Origin: Curvibacter cyanobacteriorum
GTDB lineage: Bacteria; Pseudomonadota; Gammaproteobacteria; Burkholderiales; Burkholderiaceae_C
Direction of reading: 5' to 3'
Length of the DNA: 64,000 nt
Assembly: GCF_028649475.1 (NCBI RefSeq)
Contig: NZ_JAQSIP010000011.1
Location: forward strand, 1-64,000
Shown: in pieces, positions 48,474 to 56,467 of the stretch
Position numbering within the stretch: position 1 is the first letter of the stretch
Layout: each line of letters opens with the position of its first letter
Position numbers and translations under genes: made by a program
Notes under the pieces: generated by a model
What the model was told of the DNA's origin: nothing
Databases searched by the model: none
What the model saw: the letters and a program-made list of their open reading frames with translations, nothing else

Positions 48474-49066
48474 GTGAGAACCTCCTGTTCACCCAGTAAT
48501 TGCGCATCCACGCCATCGCAGATGCAGTGCAGCGCCAGGAGGTGAACCTCCTGGACCCGCGCCACACGCTCGTGTGGCACGCAGATATGAACGTCTGTTT
48601 CGCGCAACAACGGGCCCACCAGGCCGCCGCCCCGGCCGGTCAGGGCCAGCACGGTCATGTCGCGCTCATGGGCGGCCTCGATGGCGGCCAGCACGCTGGG
48701 CGACTGGCCGTCGGCCGACAGCGCCAGCAGCACATCGCCAGCCAAGCCCAGCGCCCGCACCTGGCGGGCGAACAGCTGGCGGTAGTCGGACTCGGCCAGG
48801 AACGACAGCGCCGCGGCGTCGGTGCTCAAGGCCAGGGCGGCCAATTCAGGCCGTTCGCGCTCAAATTGACCGACAAAGCCGGCCGCGAAGTGCTGAGCCA
48901 GCGCGTTCGAGGCACCGTTGCCACAAACCAACACTTTGCAGCCGCTGGTGACGCAGGCCATCACGGCCTGGACCGCTGCGGCGATGGGCTTGCTGAGAAT
49001 CTGCGCCGACTGGTATTTGAGGTCGGCGCTGTCGATGAAGTGCTGTTGGATGCGTTGCTCGAGCAT
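48470..49066 (-). CDS. diaA: SIS-domain DnaA initiator-associating protein DiaA (phosphoheptose isomerase-like)
   Basis: A 198-residue protein with one SIS domain, motif VCGNGASNALAQHFAAGF. By synteny with yraN and dolP it is DiaA, which binds DnaA and times replication initiation; the sequence is also close to GmhA, so a role in heptose synthesis cannot be excluded. The stop overlaps the dolP start by four bases. It follows yraN with 108 bases between. Confidence 0.85.
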   Translation of the reverse strand: MLEQRIQQHFIDSADLKYQSAQILSKPIAAAVQAVMACVTSGCKVLVCGNGASNALAQHFAAGFVGQFERERPELAALALSTDAAALSFLAESDYRQLFARQVRALGLAGDVLLALSADGQSPSVLAAIEAAHERDMTVLALTGRGGGLVGPLLRETDVHICVPHERVARVQEVHLLALHCICDGVDAQLLGEQEVLT

Positions 49067-49174
49067 GGGCGCCGATGATACCCCCGCGCCAGCCGGGCAT
49101 CCGGGCCCGCCGCCCCTCCCCGACCAGGGACTTAGCGCAGGACCGCCGTTTCGCCATCAGGACAGACCCGCGGT

Positions 49175-49597
49175 TCAAGCCGCATCGAAGGCCGCTTTGA
49201 ACCACTGCACCGTGCCGGGTGCCTCGCCCTCGACGCTCAGCACATCGAATCGGCAGGGGGGCAAGCGGGGCCAGCGCATCAGGTAGTGCCGCGCGGCGAA
49301 CACCAGGCGCGACTGCTTGACCGCCCCGACGCTGGCCGCGGCGCCACCATGGGCCGTGTTGCGGCGCTGCCGCACCTCGACAAACACCACCGTGCCGTCG
49401 GGTTCGCGCATGATCAGGTCGATCTCGCCACCGCCCCGCCCGGGCGTCCGATAATTGCGTTCCAGCAGGCGCAAGCCCGCCGCCAGCAAATGCGCCAGGG
49501 CGCGCTGCTCCGCCGCGGCCCCCAGGGCACGGGTCGTGGGACCGGCGGTGGCGCGGGTGACCACGGCACCGGCCGGCTTTTTTCCGAGGATTCCCAT
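49175..49597 (-). CDS. yraN: YraN family protein (UPF0102)
   Basis: A 140-residue protein of the UPF0102 family with a Holliday-resolvase-like fold. The GEIDLIMREPDGTVVFVEVRQRR block and the earlier RALAHLLAAGLRLLERNYR helix are typical. It has nuclease-like residues, but its function is not settled. The ATG at 49597 shares one base pair with the start codon of the divergent rsmI gene, so no intergenic promoter space exists between them. Confidence 0.92.
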   Translation of the reverse strand: MGILGKKPAGAVVTRATAGPTTRALGAAAEQRALAHLLAAGLRLLERNYRTPGRGGGEIDLIMREPDGTVVFVEVRQRRNTAHGGAAASVGAVKQSRLVFAARHYLMRWPRLPPCRFDVLSVEGEAPGTVQWFKAAFDAA

Positions 49598-50526
49598 TGA
49601 GCGCTTCTTTTGCTTCAGCCTTGTCGGCCGCCCGCGACGCCGCGGCCCCACAGCATTATCCGAAAGGCACCCTGTATGTGGTGGCCACGCCGATCGGCAA
49701 CCTCGCCGACATGACTCTGCGGGCCTTGCACGTGCTTGAACTGGTGGATGCCGTGGCCTGCGAAGACACGCGCCACACCCAAAGCCTGCTGCGCGCCTAC
49801 GGCATCGACCGGCCCGGCGCCCAACTGCTGGCCGTGCACCAGCACAACGAGGCCGAGGCCGCGACCCAGGTGATCGAGCGCCTGCAGCGTGGCGAGCGCA
49901 TTGCCTACGCCAGCGACGCCGGCACCCCCGCGGTGAGCGACCCCGGCGCCCGCCTGGTGCGCGCCGTGCAGGCCGCCGGCCTGCGCGTGGTGCCGCTGCC
50001 GGGCGCCAGCAGCGTCACCACCCTGCTGTCGGTGGCCGGCGTGACGCAGCAGGCCGGCCAGCCCTCGGGCTTTGTGTTTGCCGGCTTCCTGCCCACCAAG
50101 GCCGGTGAGCGCGACAGTGCCGTGCAGGCCCTGGCGGGCGAGGCACGGGCGGTGATCCTGCTCGAAGCACCCCACCGCATCGAAGACCTGGCCAAGGCCC
50201 TGGCCGTGCTGGGCCCCCGCCTGGTGACCCTGGGCCGCGAGCTGACCAAACAGTTTGAAGAAGTCGCCACGGTGCCGGCGCAAGACCTGGCCGGGTGGCT
50301 GGCGGCCCAGCCGCAGCGCACGCGCGGTGAATTCGCGGTGCTGATCCACCCGCCCGAAGCGGTCGCCACCGACGACGGCGAGGCCCTGCGCGTGCTGCAG
50401 TTGCTGCTGGCCGAGTTGCCCCTGAAGACCGCCGTGCGCCTGTGCGCCGACATCACCGGGGGCGCCAAGAACGAGCTCTATCAGCAGGCCCTGACGCTCA
50501 AGCGCGGCCAGGACAGCGAGGACTGA
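49597..50526 (+). CDS. rsmI: 16S rRNA (cytidine-1402-2'-O)-methyltransferase
   Basis: A 309-residue tetrapyrrole-methylase-fold enzyme that methylates the ribose of C1402 in 16S rRNA. Signatures LYVVATPIGNLADMTLRAL and YASDAGTPAVSDPGARL and the C-terminal KTAVRLCADITGGAKNELYQ are clear. No ATG lies upstream of the conserved core. The best start is a TTG seven bases after GAGGA; it gives a 23-residue lead before the core. Its first base overlaps the last base of the divergent yraN start codon. The synteny with yraN-diaA-dolP is as in E. coli but lpoA is missing. Confidence 0.93.
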   Translation: MSASFASALSAARDAAAPQHYPKGTLYVVATPIGNLADMTLRALHVLELVDAVACEDTRHTQSLLRAYGIDRPGAQLLAVHQHNEAEAATQVIERLQRGERIAYASDAGTPAVSDPGARLVRAVQAAGLRVVPLPGASSVTTLLSVAGVTQQAGQPSGFVFAGFLPTKAGERDSAVQALAGEARAVILLEAPHRIEDLAKALAVLGPRLVTLGRELTKQFEEVATVPAQDLAGWLAAQPQRTRGEFAVLIHPPEAVATDDGEALRVLQLLLAELPLKTAVRLCADITGGAKNELYQQALTLKRGQDSED

Positions 50527-50536
50527 GGCCGCCGGC

Positions 50537-51700
50537 TCAGGCGGCGGCGTCCGGCGGGGCGGGCCGCGCCCGGGGGCGCTTGGGCTTGGGGGCCGGGGAC
50601 TGAGGTTGGGACACGGCAGCGGCTTCTGGCACGGCGGCCGGCGCGGCTAAGTCGGTCGCCGTGGCACCGGCGGAGGCTGGAGCATCGGCCCCCAGCGGTG
50701 GGCATGGCGGGCACGGTGCGCAGGGCGCAGCGTCGGCCGCTGCTGCAGGCGTCAGTGGCAGCACCATCGGCTCGGACGGCCAGGTGCGCTCCGCTTCGGC
50801 CAGCATCCAGCGGGTGCGCTCGATGATGAAGTCCAGAAAGGCGCGCGTGCGCGCCGGCACAAATTTGCGGCTGGGCATGGCCGCGTACAGCGTGAAACGC
50901 GCCGTGATCCATGGCGACAGCACGCGGCGCAGCTGGCCGGTGCGCAAATAGGGGGCGGCCAGGTCCATCGGCAGCGCACACACACCGGCCCCGCTGAGCG
51001 CGGCTTGCAACACGGTGTCGGTGTGGTCGGCCACCAGGGCGGGCTCGACCTGGACTTCGAGCGCGCGGTCGCCGTCGTCGGGGTTGAGCAGGCGCCACAC
51101 GCCGGGCCGCACCGAGGGCAGGCGCAGGCGCAAACAGGCGTGGCGGCGCAAGTCCTCGGGTTGGCGCAGGCTGCCCGCAGCGCGCAAGTAGCGTGGCGAC
51201 GCACACACGATGCCCACGCTGGAGACGATGGGCCGGGCAATCACGTTCGCGTCGTACTCGTTGACGGCCCCGAGCAGGGTCAGGTCGAAATCTTCGATGC
51301 CGGCGTCGGTGGCCGAGGTGGTGTGGATGTCCAGCGAGACCCGCGGGTACAGGCGCCGGAACTCGGCCACCTGCGGCGCCAGGATGTGCACGGCCATCAC
51401 CGGCTGGGCCTGGATGCGCAGCAGACCCGCCACCTCCTGGGTGTGGGCGCGCATCGAGGCCTCGGCTTCTTCGATGTCACTGAGGATGACGCGCAAACGC
51501 GCCAGGTAGGCGGTGCCGGCCTCGGTCAGGGCATTTTTGCGGGTGGTGCGCTGCAGCAGCCGGGTGCCCAGGTGCTGTTCCAGGTCTTCCACCAGGCGGG
51601 TCACCACCGCGGGCGACAAGTCCATCTTGCGCGCGGCGGCAGCAAAGCCGCCTTCGTTGACGACGGCCTGAAAAACCTTCATTGACTGCAGGCGGTCCAT
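50537..51700 (-). CDS. LysR-family regulator with long Pro/Ala-rich C-terminal tail
   Basis: A 387-residue protein. The LysR core (HTH FQAVVNEGGFAAAARKMDLS, effector domain to about residue 300) is normal. It is followed by some 75 residues rich in Pro, Ala, Lys and Arg, including CAPCPPCPP. The tail is unusual for the family, is probably disordered, and could be an artefact of GC-rich readthrough; there is no in-frame stop nearer the core. It is convergent with rsmI (10 bases apart). Its targets are unknown. Confidence 0.85.
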   Translation of the reverse strand: MDRLQSMKVFQAVVNEGGFAAAARKMDLSPAVVTRLVEDLEQHLGTRLLQRTTRKNALTEAGTAYLARLRVILSDIEEAEASMRAHTQEVAGLLRIQAQPVMAVHILAPQVAEFRRLYPRVSLDIHTTSATDAGIEDFDLTLLGAVNEYDANVIARPIVSSVGIVCASPRYLRAAGSLRQPEDLRRHACLRLRLPSVRPGVWRLLNPDDGDRALEVQVEPALVADHTDTVLQAALSGAGVCALPMDLAAPYLRTGQLRRVLSPWITARFTLYAAMPSRKFVPARTRAFLDFIIERTRWMLAEAERTWPSEPMVLPLTPAAAADAAPCAPCPPCPPLGADAPASAGATATDLAAPAAVPEAAAVSQPQSPAPKPKRPRARPAPPDAAA

Positions 51701-52021
51701 GCGAGGGCTCCAAAGAGGGGAAACAAGGCGATCCAGACATTATTTCTGAACCCGACCCCAATCCAAGCAACTTTTACACCACTGTTGCGCCCTTGCCGAG
51801 GCTGCACCCCACGGACCCCGCGGGGGCGGAGCGGGTTCCGGAAGTGCCCCCGCCGGGGGTAACCAGCGGGGGAGCCTCTGAACCTGGGCAACCGGTAAGT
51901 CGCCTTTCATGCCCAGAATTGTGCGCCCGCAGCCTCCGAACAATCTTTTGTTCTTTCGAAAGAATCAATCGAAATCAGAACATTATTCTTTCATAGTGAA
52001 AAATGCAGTTTAATTTTCCGA
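51701..52021. other. 321-base non-coding spacer before the Lrp-type gene
   Basis: No convincing gene on either strand; short frames of 60-104 residues have no family look. The left two thirds are extremely GC-rich with several possible stems (CCCCGCGGGG near 51820 and CCCCCGCCGGGGG near 51845). The last 90 bases (51930-52021) are strikingly A/T-rich and hold palindromes described separately. I looked for glycine, TPP, cobalamin and SAH riboswitch cores and found no convincing match. Confidence 0.5.
51951..52001 (+). promoter_or_regulatory. A/T-rich palindromes upstream of the Lrp-type gene
   Basis: The 14-base perfect palindrome TTCTTTCGAAAGAA is at 51951-51964, and TTTCATAGTGAAA (five-base arms) is at 51989-52001, 21 bases before the start codon. 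Lrp/AsnC proteins often bind such A/T-rich half-site arrays upstream of their own genes, so these are likely autoregulatory operators. Spacing between centres is about 37 bases. Confidence 0.55.
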
Positions 52022-52477
52022 ATGGACAAAATTGACCGAAAAATCCTTCAGATCCTGCAAGCAGACTCTCGCACCAGCCTGCACGACATCGGTCAGGCCG
52101 TGGGGCTGAGCCCCTCGCCCTGCTGGGGCCGCATCCGCAAGATGGAGGACAGCGGCGTGATCGAGGCCTACACGGTGCGCCTGAACCCGCAGGCCCTGGG
52201 GCTCAACGAGACCGTGCTGGTGCAGGTGACGCTGGACAGCCACTCGGACAACACGCTCGAGAAGTTCGGCGAGGTGCTGGCCACCATCCCCGAGGTGATC
52301 GAGGCCCACCTGGTGTCGGGCGAATACGACTACCTGCTGCGGGTGGCGGTGCGCGACACGCGCGACTACGAGCGCTTCCTGCGCGAACGCCTCTACAAGA
52401 TCAAAGGCATCCGGCACAGCCAGTCGCGCTTTGTGCTGCGCACCCTCAAGAACGCCAACCTGCCCCTGGGCGACTGA
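52022..52477 (+). CDS. Lrp/AsnC-family transcriptional regulator
   Basis: A 151-residue regulator. The N-terminal helix-turn-helix (MDKIDRKILQILQADSR, then SLHDIGQAVGLSPSPCWGRIRKME) and the C-terminal RAM/AsnC ligand domain (about 70-145, EVIEAHLVSGEYDYLLRV) are clear. It belongs to the subgroup with PSPCW in the recognition helix, which often senses amino acids. No catabolic partner lies next to it; the LysR gene is divergent 321 bases away. The upstream region has A/T palindromes that suit autoregulation. Confidence 0.92.
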   Translation: MDKIDRKILQILQADSRTSLHDIGQAVGLSPSPCWGRIRKMEDSGVIEAYTVRLNPQALGLNETVLVQVTLDSHSDNTLEKFGEVLATIPEVIEAHLVSGEYDYLLRVAVRDTRDYERFLRERLYKIKGIRHSQSRFVLRTLKNANLPLGD

Positions 52478-52641
52478 AGTCCTGAGGCAGCGCCACCCCA
52501 GCCGGGGGTCGGGCTGGGTCGGGCCCCGGCGTGGGCGCCGCGCTGGCTGGGTGACACCGCGCCGCGCGCGGCTTGTTTATGATTTCGGGTTTGGCCGGCG
52601 ATGGCCCACCCCTTTCATCAATCCAACGGAGATCCTCACAC

Positions 52642-53160
52642 ATGTCCAACAGCCAAGACAACGACAGCCAGTCCCGCTTTGCCCTGGGGTTCCTGACCCT
52701 TCTGCTGGTGCTGGTGGTCGGTACCGTGGTGGGCTCGGTGGTGGTGCAACGCCTGCGCCCTGACACCGCCGCCGCCCAGGCCGCCGCCGAAGCGGTGCGC
52801 GATGTGGCCGCCCAAACCGAGATCGACGTGGCCACCGTGCAAGTCGACAACGGCGTCGTGACCTTCTTCTTCGCCAGCAACAGCGCCAACCTCGCCGAAG
52901 GCGCGCAACAGGCCCTGGCCGATGTGGTGCAAGCCATCGCGGCCGGCCGCAAGACCGCCATCTCGGGCTACCACGACGAGACCGGCTCGGTTGAACAGAA
53001 TGCGGCCCTGGCGCTGCAACGCGCCGAAGCGGTGCGCGACCTGCTCAAGGCCCTGGGCGCGCAAGAAACGCTGATCGAACTGCGCAAGCCGGAGCTGACC
53101 ACCGGCACCGGCACCCCGGCGCAAGCCCGCCGCGTCGACGTGATCCTGCTGCCGAACTGA
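52642..53160 (+). CDS. OmpA-domain membrane-anchored protein
   Basis: A 172-residue protein with an N-terminal transmembrane helix (about 15-36), a short coiled stretch and a C-terminal OmpA-like peptidoglycan-binding domain. VTFFFASNSANLAEGAQQAL and SGYHDETGSVEQNAALALQRAEAV are the diagnostic parts. The usual D and R that hold diaminopimelate are at DETG and QARRVDV. Thus it may anchor the inner membrane to the cell wall. The start is 10 bases after GGAG. A TATGAT box at 52578-52583 may be its -10. Confidence 0.85.
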   Translation: MSNSQDNDSQSRFALGFLTLLLVLVVGTVVGSVVVQRLRPDTAAAQAAAEAVRDVAAQTEIDVATVQVDNGVVTFFFASNSANLAEGAQQALADVVQAIAAGRKTAISGYHDETGSVEQNAALALQRAEAVRDLLKALGAQETLIELRKPELTTGTGTPAQARRVDVILLPN

Positions 53161-53199
53161 GGCGCAGTCCCCCCCGGGCCGCGCTCGGCGGCCGCCGCC

Positions 53200-54459
53200 T
53201 CAGCGGACGTGGCCGTAGGCCAAGCCCGAGGCCACCCCCCCAAACAGATCGCCCTCCACCAGGGGCACCCCGGGGAAAGCCGCGCCCAGCGCCTGCTGGA
53301 ACGGCTTCAGGGCCGACGAGCCCCCGGTCAGGTAGACGGCCCCCAGCTGCTGCGGCTGCAGGCCCGCGCGCTGCACGCACTCGACCGCGCACGCCACCAC
53401 CTGGGCCAGCAGGCCTTGCAGGTGGTCAGCCAGGTCTTGCGGCGACAGGCTGGCGGCCAGCCCGGCCTCGATCAGCGACAAATCAATCGTTTGCGGCCCC
53501 AAACCACTGGAACACCCGATCTTGGCCTGCTCGACGCCATTGGCCAGGCGGTGGCCGAAGCGCTCGCGCAGCACCGTCATCAGGCGCTGGTGCAGTTGGG
53601 CGTCGCGGTAATCCACCCGCAGTTCCTGCGCCTCGCGCACCGCTTTGGGGGTTTGCTGCCAATGGATCAGGTGCCAGGTGGCCAGGTCAAAAAACACCCG
53701 GCTCGGCACCTCGCGCCCCTTGGGGCCCAGGTGGCGGTAACCCAGCAGGGGCATGACCTGCTCCAGGTTCAGGCGTTGGTCGTAGTCGGTGCCGCCGATG
53801 TGCACGCCCGACGTGGCCAGGATGTCGCTGTGGCGGTCGGCCAGCGCCACGCGTTGCGGCCCCAGGCGCACCACGGTGAAGTCGGAGGTGCCACCGCCGA
53901 TGTCGACCACCAGCACCACGGTTTCGGCGCTCAGGCGGCGTTCGTAATCCAGCGCGGCGGCGATCGGCTCGAGCTGAAACCCCACCTCACTGAAGCCGCA
54001 ATGCGCGGCCGCTTGCAGCAGCATGTCCTGCGCGAGCTGGTCGCGCTCGGGGTCGTCGTCGACAAAATGCACCGGTCGGCCCAGCACCAGCTGCTGCGGC
54101 AGGCCGCCCAGCTGCACCTCGGCGCGGCGCACCAGCTCGGCCAGAAAGCGCGCGATGATGTCCTGGAAGCTGATCTGCTCGTTGTTGACCGCGGTTTTCT
54201 CAAGCAGCAGCGGGCTGCCCAGCAGGCTTTTGAGCGAGCGCATCAGGCGGCCCTCGGTCTCGGCCAGGTAGCAGCTCAAGGCGTCGCGCCCGTAATGCAC
54301 GGTCTTGTCCTCGGCATTGAAGAACAAGGCGGTGGGCAGCGTGGTGGCCTGGCCCTCCAGTGGCATGAGGCGGGCGTCCTCGCGCCCGTGGGCCCAGGCC
54401 ACAGCCGAGTTGGAGGTGCCGAAATCAATGCCCAATGCGCCGGGAAGAATGCTTGCCAT
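53200..54459 (-). CDS. Hsp70-family protein, YegD-like
   Basis: A 419-residue protein with only the ATPase domain of Hsp70. The phosphate 1 loop GIDFGTSNSAVA (9-20), phosphate 2 VVDIGGGTSDFTV, and adenosine motif LTGGSSALKPFQQAL are present. The substrate-binding domain is missing, as in E. coli YegD, so it is not a DnaK substitute; the role is unknown. The start is the ATG directly before the first beta strand; a longer frame upstream has no family match. It is divergent from the GGDEF gene. Confidence 0.9.
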   Translation of the reverse strand: MASILPGALGIDFGTSNSAVAWAHGREDARLMPLEGQATTLPTALFFNAEDKTVHYGRDALSCYLAETEGRLMRSLKSLLGSPLLLEKTAVNNEQISFQDIIARFLAELVRRAEVQLGGLPQQLVLGRPVHFVDDDPERDQLAQDMLLQAAAHCGFSEVGFQLEPIAAALDYERRLSAETVVLVVDIGGGTSDFTVVRLGPQRVALADRHSDILATSGVHIGGTDYDQRLNLEQVMPLLGYRHLGPKGREVPSRVFFDLATWHLIHWQQTPKAVREAQELRVDYRDAQLHQRLMTVLRERFGHRLANGVEQAKIGCSSGLGPQTIDLSLIEAGLAASLSPQDLADHLQGLLAQVVACAVECVQRAGLQPQQLGAVYLTGGSSALKPFQQALGAAFPGVPLVEGDLFGGVASGLAYGHVR

Positions 54460-54593
54460 GAGGAACGTGCTCAACCGGGCCGCCGCCCCGCGGTCGGCCC
54501 ATTCAGAAAAAAGAAGGCCGGGATTGTGGCACAGGCCCCGGCCCCTGGTGGGCAGGGCCGCCGCCGCGGGGCCCGCGGGCGGGGCGAGCCCGG

Positions 54594-56279
54594 TTGGCAA
54601 ATGGCCCGTTCGTGCTCAAAATGGAAGCGACCCGACCCCGGCCCGCTTCCGACGGCCCCCACCAGAAAGCCCCGCAGACCATGACGTTGTCGGACCTGTT
54701 CCACCGCCAGCCCGGTGAGCCGCCTCGGCGCCCCGGCGCTGCGGCGCCTGCTGAGCAGGTGGCGCTGGCCGAATCGCTGCTGCAGGCCTGTGCCCACCTG
54801 CTGACGCACCGACTCGACCCCGACGAAAGCATGCGCTGGGTCTTTGATGCCCTGCTGCGCGCCGCCCCCCGGGTGCGCCTGTGCTGGAGCTGGGTCGGCC
54901 CGCCTGACGCGCTGCGCATCGTCCCGGGCAATGTCTGCGGGCCCGCGCGCGGCTATGTCGACGGCCTGGTGCTGGAGCGCAACCAGGTCACCGAGTCCGG
55001 CCCGGCCTTCAGCCTGCTGCGCCAGGACCAACTGGTCACCCACAACATCCGGGCCGATTCGCCCTATGCCCCCTGGCGCCAGGCCTACCAGCAGCACGGC
55101 CTGCGCTCGGTGCTGGGCTTGCCGTTGCGCTCCGAACGCAGCGGCAGCCGGGGCATGGTGGTGATGTACGCCGACCAGGCCGACTACTTCGACCAGCTGG
55201 GCCTGGGCATGTTCGACTCGCTGGCCACCCTGCTGGGGGCGGTGGTGGTGCAGGCCGACCAGCAGAACCGGCTGACACGCGAGGCCCAGCAAGACCCGCT
55301 GACCGGCCTGTTGAACCGGCGCTCCCTCTACGAACACCAGCCGCCTCGGGGACCGGGTCTGGAGCGCTGCGCCTCGGTGCTGCTGCTGGACCTGGACCAC
55401 TTCAAGACCGTCAACGACGAACGCGGTCACCTGGCCGGCGACGAGGTCCTCAAAGCCGTGGCCCGGCGCCTGCTGGACGGCGTGCGCAGCGCCGACCGCG
55501 TGGCCCGCTGGGGTGGCGAGGAGTTCCTGGTCTGGCTGCCCTCGACCCCCCTCGAGGGCGCCCGCCGACTGGCCGAATCCCTGCGCGAACGCATTGGCAG
55601 CGTCCCCATCGCACTGCCTGGCGGCGAGGTGCGGCAGACGGTGTCGATCGGGGTGGCCGAGATGCGCCCCGACGAACACCTGGAGCCCGCCGTCGCGCGC
55701 GCCGACGAGGTGCTTTACGAGGCCAAGCGCCATGGCCGCAACCAGGTCTGTGTGTGGCGCCCGACCACGCCGGAGGCCGCGGCAAGCGACCGCCCCCCGG
55801 GCACTGCACTGCCCAACAACCCGCCCGACGACCCCGAACTGGCCCTGATCGGCAAACAGCTGGACGGCCAGATCACGCGCTGGAACGACGGCGCCGAGCG
55901 CCTGTTTGGCTACAGCGCCCAGGAGGTGATCGGGCGCAACATCGCGCTGCTGCTGCCGGCCGACCGGCTCAACGAGGAACAGCGCATCCTGGACCGCTTG
56001 CAAAGCGGCGAGGCGATCGACAACCTCGAGACCACCCGCCTGCACCGCGACGGTCACCCGATCGCGGTCACCCTGTCGGTCACGCCGCTGTGGGGCCGGG
56101 GCGGCACCATCGTGGGGGCCGCCAAGACCGTGCGGCGGCGGCGCGGCACCGAGCCCCCTGCGGCGCCCTCGGCACCGGCCCTGCCGCCGGTGGACACCCC
56201 CCCGGTGCACCTGGCCGCTCCACGCCCGCCCGCGGCCGAGCCCGACCCGCTCCAGCCCACGCCCCCACCCACGCCCTGA
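54594..56279 (+). CDS. Diguanylate cyclase with GAF-GGDEF-PAS order
   Basis: A protein of up to 561 residues. A GAF-like sensor (about 55-225) is followed by a GGDEF domain with active motif GGEEF (307-311) and a product-inhibition I-site RSAD (298-301) five residues before it. A PAS domain (about 415-515) and a Pro-rich tail come last. It should make cyclic di-GMP from GTP and be feedback inhibited. The C-terminal PAS after the catalytic domain is an unusual order. The start is uncertain: ATGs at 54594, 54621 and 54681 (MTLSDLF) are all possible and none has a good ribosome site. Confidence 0.88.
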   Translation: MANGPFVLKMEATRPRPASDGPHQKAPQTMTLSDLFHRQPGEPPRRPGAAAPAEQVALAESLLQACAHLLTHRLDPDESMRWVFDALLRAAPRVRLCWSWVGPPDALRIVPGNVCGPARGYVDGLVLERNQVTESGPAFSLLRQDQLVTHNIRADSPYAPWRQAYQQHGLRSVLGLPLRSERSGSRGMVVMYADQADYFDQLGLGMFDSLATLLGAVVVQADQQNRLTREAQQDPLTGLLNRRSLYEHQPPRGPGLERCASVLLLDLDHFKTVNDERGHLAGDEVLKAVARRLLDGVRSADRVARWGGEEFLVWLPSTPLEGARRLAESLRERIGSVPIALPGGEVRQTVSIGVAEMRPDEHLEPAVARADEVLYEAKRHGRNQVCVWRPTTPEAAASDRPPGTALPNNPPDDPELALIGKQLDGQITRWNDGAERLFGYSAQEVIGRNIALLLPADRLNEEQRILDRLQSGEAIDNLETTRLHRDGHPIAVTLSVTPLWGRGGTIVGAAKTVRRRRGTEPPAAPSAPALPPVDTPPVHLAAPRPPAAEPDPLQPTPPPTP

Positions 56280-56467
56280 CGCCAAGGGCCCCGGCCAGCA
56301 CGGCTGGCGGTGGCCCCGCCACGGAGAAGCGCCCCCACAGCGCCCCCACAGCGGCTCTGGAGAGGCCCCACCGATGAGCCACAGCGGCCCGGCCAGGCCC
56401 CCGCCGACACCCCAACGACACCCCGCCAGTGCGCCACCGGCACGCCGCCTGGCCCACAATGCGGCCC

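Noticed and set aside
51701-51930. Riboswitch upstream of the Lrp-type or LysR gene
   Set aside because: I compared the GC-rich stretch with glycine, TPP, cobalamin and SAH cores and found only fragments. A covariance search would be needed.
51682-51996. 104-residue plus-strand frame before the Lrp-type gene
   Set aside because: It starts inside the LysR coding region in antisense, has no ribosome site or family match, and overlaps likely operators.
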